Shown piece after piece: positions 61,455 to 64,000 of a stretch of DNA of 64,000 bases. The DNA comes from Polyangiaceae bacterium (GTDB lineage: Bacteria > Myxococcota_A > Polyangia > Polyangiales > Polyangiaceae): positions 1,426,001-1,490,000 of the forward strand of contig JADJRH010000001.1 of NCBI GenBank assembly GCA_016712345.1, given 5' to 3'. Position 1 is the stretch's first letter. Each line of letters starts with the position of its first letter. The translations under genes and the position numbers were made by a program. The notes below the pieces were generated by a model. That model saw nothing but the letters and a program-made list of their open reading frames with translations. It had not been told where the DNA came from and ran no database searches.

Positions 61455-61620
61455 GCGTACGCAAATGTGTACACTTTGTACATTTCTCAAAGTCCATTTT
61501 TAGTAAATAGTCGGCGCTTTCAACCATCGCCTACACCCGGCCGACAGTCGGCTCAACTTTTAATGTGTACCCATCGGCGCTTCGGTACACCTAGGCGCAT
61601 CCTTAAAAATTAAGGTACAC
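61455..61620. repeat. Cluster of GTGTACAC-family motifs in a convergent gap
   Basis: GCGTACGC (61455-61462), exact GTGTACAC (61467-61474), TTGTACAT (61476-61483), GTGTAC (61565), GGTACACC (near 61585) and GTACAC (near 61615) between the ends of greB and the oxidoreductase gene; the last copy lies within its final codons. No T-run hairpin terminator is visible. Confidence 0.7.
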
Positions 61621-62292
61621 ATTTTCAGCAGGCATCTTGAGCGCGGCAAGAGCCTCTTTTACGCCCTCAACCATGGCTTTTTGGCCGCAAAGAAACGCCA
61701 CAGCCGACGCAATGTGTACGCCGCCCAAGTGGGTTTGAACGTATCCCGTGAGCCCCGTCCACCCCGTGTCGGCGGGCCGGCTCACCACCGGAAACACCTC
61801 GATCTTCGCCGCGCGCCAGGCGTCAAACTGCTCGCGATACGCAAACGACTGGGGCGTGCGCGCTCCAAAATAAAGCGACACCGTTCCAAACTCCGAGCGC
61901 CGCCCGACAATCGTCTCAAGAGCCGATCGAATGGGGCTGATCCCGGATCCGGTGGCCACAAGAACCACGTCATGACCAACCGCTTTGTCGATGGGAAACC
62001 CTTTGCCCTGCGCCGACGTTGTCAAAACCGAATTACCCGCGTTCAGCGCGCCAATCGCATCGGCCACGGCCGCGCCGCGCTTCAGCAAAAGCTCAAAGGC
62101 ATTGGCATGAGCACCGGGGCGTGAAGCGATCGCAAAAAACCCTTCACCAACACCGCTCACCTGGAGCTTTACGTATTGGCCGGCCACCGTGTGTGAGGCG
62201 GCCACGTTTTCGGGCACGCGCAACGTCAGGTGAAAAAGCCCATCGGCTGCGGGCGCTGTGGACACCACTTCCGCGTTCAACCACTCACTCAT
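61603..62292 (-). CDS. FAD/NAD(P)-binding ferredoxin-reductase-like oxidoreductase
   Basis: 229 residues from ATG 62292; the frame is open from 62328. It has a flavin-binding barrel (LFHLTLRVPENV, AGQYVKLQV, FFAIASRPG, the RxYS-like site replaced by AIAS) and an NAD(P) domain (VVLVATGSGISPIRSALETI, YFGARTPQSFAYREQFDAW, AFLCGQKAMVEGVKEAL with the terminal CG motif). Small enzymes of this type pass electrons between NAD(P)H and a partner protein. It carries no Fe-S domain. The start overlaps the preceding small membrane gene by eight bases. Confidence 0.88.
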   Translation of the reverse strand: MSEWLNAEVVSTAPAADGLFHLTLRVPENVAASHTVAGQYVKLQVSGVGEGFFAIASRPGAHANAFELLLKRGAAVADAIGALNAGNSVLTTSAQGKGFPIDKAVGHDVVLVATGSGISPIRSALETIVGRRSEFGTVSLYFGARTPQSFAYREQFDAWRAAKIEVFPVVSRPADTGWTGLTGYVQTHLGGVHIASAVAFLCGQKAMVEGVKEALAALKMPAENVYLNF

Positions 62293-62599
62293 CGATCGTT
62301 CCTTTGTCCGGCTCGTTCGGCGCCTCACGACCCTTCGATTCGTCCGCGCGGGGCGGAAACGCGGCCGTGAGCGCCACAGCGATCGCCGAAGCGATCACGC
62401 TCGTATAAAAAAGCACGTCGATCGCGCTGCCCGCCGATGAGCAATTGGCGCCCGCACCCATGCGAACCGCGAGTACACCTTCGGGCAGATCAATGTGTAC
62501 ACCGTTGGCGTCGCTCAACCGAAGCGTCTGCGCATCAACGGCTTGTGGGCCGATGTGATGCGCCGTCGATTCAATCCCGCGGGCCGCCGTGTCGCTCAT
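62285..62599 (-). CDS. Small membrane protein, unknown
   Basis: 104 residues from ATG 62599. The first 50 residues contain short beta-like stretches (AQTLRLSDANGVHIDLPEGVLAVRMG); then one hydrophobic segment (IDVLFYTSVIASAIAVALTAAF) and a charged tail. It overlaps the upstream transglutaminase gene by four bases and the downstream oxidoreductase gene by eight, so the three are translationally coupled. Family not recognised. Confidence 0.72.
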   Translation of the reverse strand: MSDTAARGIESTAHHIGPQAVDAQTLRLSDANGVHIDLPEGVLAVRMGAGANCSSAGSAIDVLFYTSVIASAIAVALTAAFPPRADESKGREAPNEPDKGTIDE

Positions 62600-64000
62600 T
62601 TGCCAATCACAATTCGTTGGCCAAACGCTCGGTCAACCTGCTCGCAGAACGTACGCCAGGCGAGGTATTCACCCGGCATAATGCGAGCTTTCTTGAGCAC
62701 AAGTGTACTCTTCACTGTCACTTTGCCCGACGCTTCTTCCACCTTCACCGAGAAGCTTCCAAACGGTGAATCCATAGACAGCGGCAAAGGTACACGCGTC
62801 GCCTTCATGCCCGAAGGCACTTTGATCGTCCACGTTTCTTCGCGCATCGAGTGCGATCCGAGCACCACCGGTTGTGTACGCGATGACTTTGCCGCGAGCG
62901 AAGCGGACATGTGCTGAACGGGGCCCGCGGGCACACTCAGCGTGTCACCCTCTTTCCGCGCGAGTGTCGCGGCCTTCACTTTGGCGCGCACTTTCACCGG
63001 CTCTTCTTCGTTGTCCATGTCGCTCGCCTCGACGGCGGCTTTGCCGTTCACCAATTCAACAGGGCCAAAGTCGGCGGCGAGATCTCGCACCAAGCGATCA
63101 TTGCGTGTGCCTTCGGCCAAGTAGCGCATGCGCCACTCGGGAGCGAAAACGCCGCTCACCGTTGTATCGGTGGCAACCTGCGCCGAGCCGTCGGCTGAAA
63201 GCGTTACGTCTACCGTGCGCTTCATTGCCGATGTTTCGGCGGGCGCCTGCGGCAAGCGCACGAGCTTCGCTTTCCCTTCGTTGATCTGAAGGCCGAACGC
63301 ATCGCGATCCATCGACGGTAGTTCACTCGATCCTGTGTGTTCGGCCGTGCCGTCGAGGTACAAATCAAGCGACGGTACGTACGCGATCGCGTGATCGAAC
63401 GGCGCCAAACTCGCCGGTTCGCTTTCCATTCCGCCCCTCATTTGTGTACGCACGAGAACAATTGTCGCGGGTATGCCCAACTCGCGGAGCATTGTGACAA
63501 TCAGCGTTGCCTTGTCTTTGCAGTCACCCCAGCCGCGCGCCATTGTTTGCGAAGCGCGCCGCGGGCGAATGCCTTCAATCCCAAACTCCAGCGCCACGTA
63601 TCTGAGTTCGGTCACGTAGCGATAAATCGCCTTCACCTTGGCCGCGTTGTCGGTGAGGCCTTTCGTCAGCTCCTTCACCTTTTTGCGAACCTCGTCGTCC
63701 ACATCAAACTGGTCTTTCGCGAGGCCCCAATAAAACGTGCCCACTTCGTCCCAGGTCTTGAAGGTGGACACATGCACGTGGGCGAGCACTTCCGACCAGG
63801 GAGGCATGTTTTCTTCAGGTGAAAGCGCCGGCACATCGGTCGCCGTAAACTTCATGATCGCTTGATCGCCGCTCTCCGATGTTTCGCGCTTCAGGCCCTC
63901 AAGCGGCGATGCGTACACATTGAGTTTTTTCGTTTTCGGCGCGATCAAAATGTATTCCGACGAAGCGATCGGCTCGTCGGATTGCAGGTATTCAACCTCG
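62596..64000 (-). CDS. DUF3857/transglutaminase domain protein (5' end beyond right edge)
   Basis: The frame is open to the right edge; a TTG at 63948 is only an internal candidate, because EVEYLQSDEPIASSEY upstream continues the family sequence. The visible part holds the end of a DUF3857-like beta domain and a transglutaminase-like core: ARGWGDCKDKATLIVTMLRELGIPA with the catalytic Cys, FDHAIAYV with His and YLDGTAEH with Asp. A C-terminal beta-rich part of about 220 residues follows (DVTLSADGSAQVATDTTVSG). Such proteins are usually exported and may act on proteins or peptides. It heads a coupled three-gene set with the small membrane protein and the oxidoreductase. Confidence 0.9.
   Translation of the reverse strand, partial: EVEYLQSDEPIASSEYILIAPKTKKLNVYASPLEGLKRETSESGDQAIMKFTATDVPALSPEENMPPWSEVLAHVHVSTFKTWDEVGTFYWGLAKDQFDVDDEVRKKVKELTKGLTDNAAKVKAIYRYVTELRYVALEFGIEGIRPRRASQTMARGWGDCKDKATLIVTMLRELGIPATIVLVRTQMRGGMESEPASLAPFDHAIAYVPSLDLYLDGTAEHTGSSELPSMDRDAFGLQINEGKAKLVRLPQAPAETSAMKRTVDVTLSADGSAQVATDTTVSGVFAPEWRMRYLAEGTRNDRLVRDLAADFGPVELVNGKAAVEASDMDNEEEPVKVRAKVKAATLARKEGDTLSVPAGPVQHMSASLAAKSSRTQPVVLGSHSMREETWTIKVPSGMKATRVPLPLSMDSPFGSFSVKVEEASGKVTVKSTLVLKKARIMPGEYLAWRTFCEQVDRAFGQRIVIGK

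Noticed and set aside
1..64000. Frequent GCGATCGC (HIP1 word)
   Set aside because: I see perhaps 15 copies, more than base composition alone predicts, but GC-rich codon pairs such as GCG-ATC-GC favour it in coding sequence; much weaker than the GTGTACAC signal without a proper Markov test.

Overview
The window looks like a chromosomal segment of a GC-rich Gram-negative bacterium, most likely a myxobacterium (Myxococcota, Polyangia-like). Pointers are Hanks-type Ser/Thr kinases, a 1513-residue kinase/TPR/GAF/sigma-54-activator fusion, TPR-PEGA and kelch lipoproteins with Gly/Ser/Thr linkers, a CarD-family regulator, a Lys/Ala-rich histone-H1-like protein and many short orphan lipoproteins. This assignment is inferred from gene content only. 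No rRNA, canonical tRNA, CRISPR array, transposase or phage module was found. Both edge genes are cut: a response regulator on the left and a DUF3857/transglutaminase protein on the right.

Layout. 0-9 kb: partial response regulator; a fused RlmC/RlmD-type m5U methyltransferase plus RluA-type pseudouridine synthase; an outer-membrane-type protein; a MerR regulator coupled to a VIT-vWA protein; hemB. 8.8-16.7 kb: an MBL-fold hydrolase and a sugar ABC transporter (ATPase, permease, binding lipoprotein) running into a fucose-isomerase-family sugar isomerase and an FGGY pentulose kinase. Together these form a plausible uptake, isomerisation and phosphorylation route for a pentose such as D-arabinose. 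16.9-22.7 kb: ferritin-like DUF2202 lipoprotein, a palindromic composite repeat, a Cys-rich lipoprotein, a DASS-type transporter, rpoN and an unknown protein. 22.7-28.3 kb: a three-gene envelope operon (membrane anchor, TPR-PEGA, Gly-rich beta-helix lipoprotein) and other envelope proteins. 28.4-37 kb: trmL, a lipoprotein, a CarD-like gene, ompA-like/ppx, the histone-like gene, an MFS transporter, a Ser/Thr kinase and ribF. 37.2-42.8 kb: a conserved housekeeping block prs-rplY-pth-rpsF-rpsR-rplI-dnaB. 42.8-51.3 kb: an EamA-like protein, sppA, a sigma-70-family factor, and the large kinase/bEBP encoded just downstream of a second outer-membrane protein paralogous to the one at 2.8 kb. 51.5-64 kb: aminotransferase, kelch lipoprotein, orphan sulfate-type binding protein, a solenoid-repeat protein with a disrupted leader, a ComEA-like HhH protein, a DUF362 Tat protein, greB, a flavodoxin-reductase-like oxidoreductase and the cut transglutaminase protein.

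Non-coding signals. The palindrome GTGTACAC and its core GTACAC are strikingly over-represented: I found about 26 exact octamers by eye, where base composition predicts roughly one. The motif is scarce in the 37-47 kb housekeeping block and tends to sit in gaps between convergent genes. A composite palindromic repeat lies at 17.7-18.04 kb, and a half copy lies inside the sugar-transport operon at 12.37 kb. A consensus-like promoter for the merR gene places its start codon at or next to the transcription start, which suggests a leaderless mRNA.
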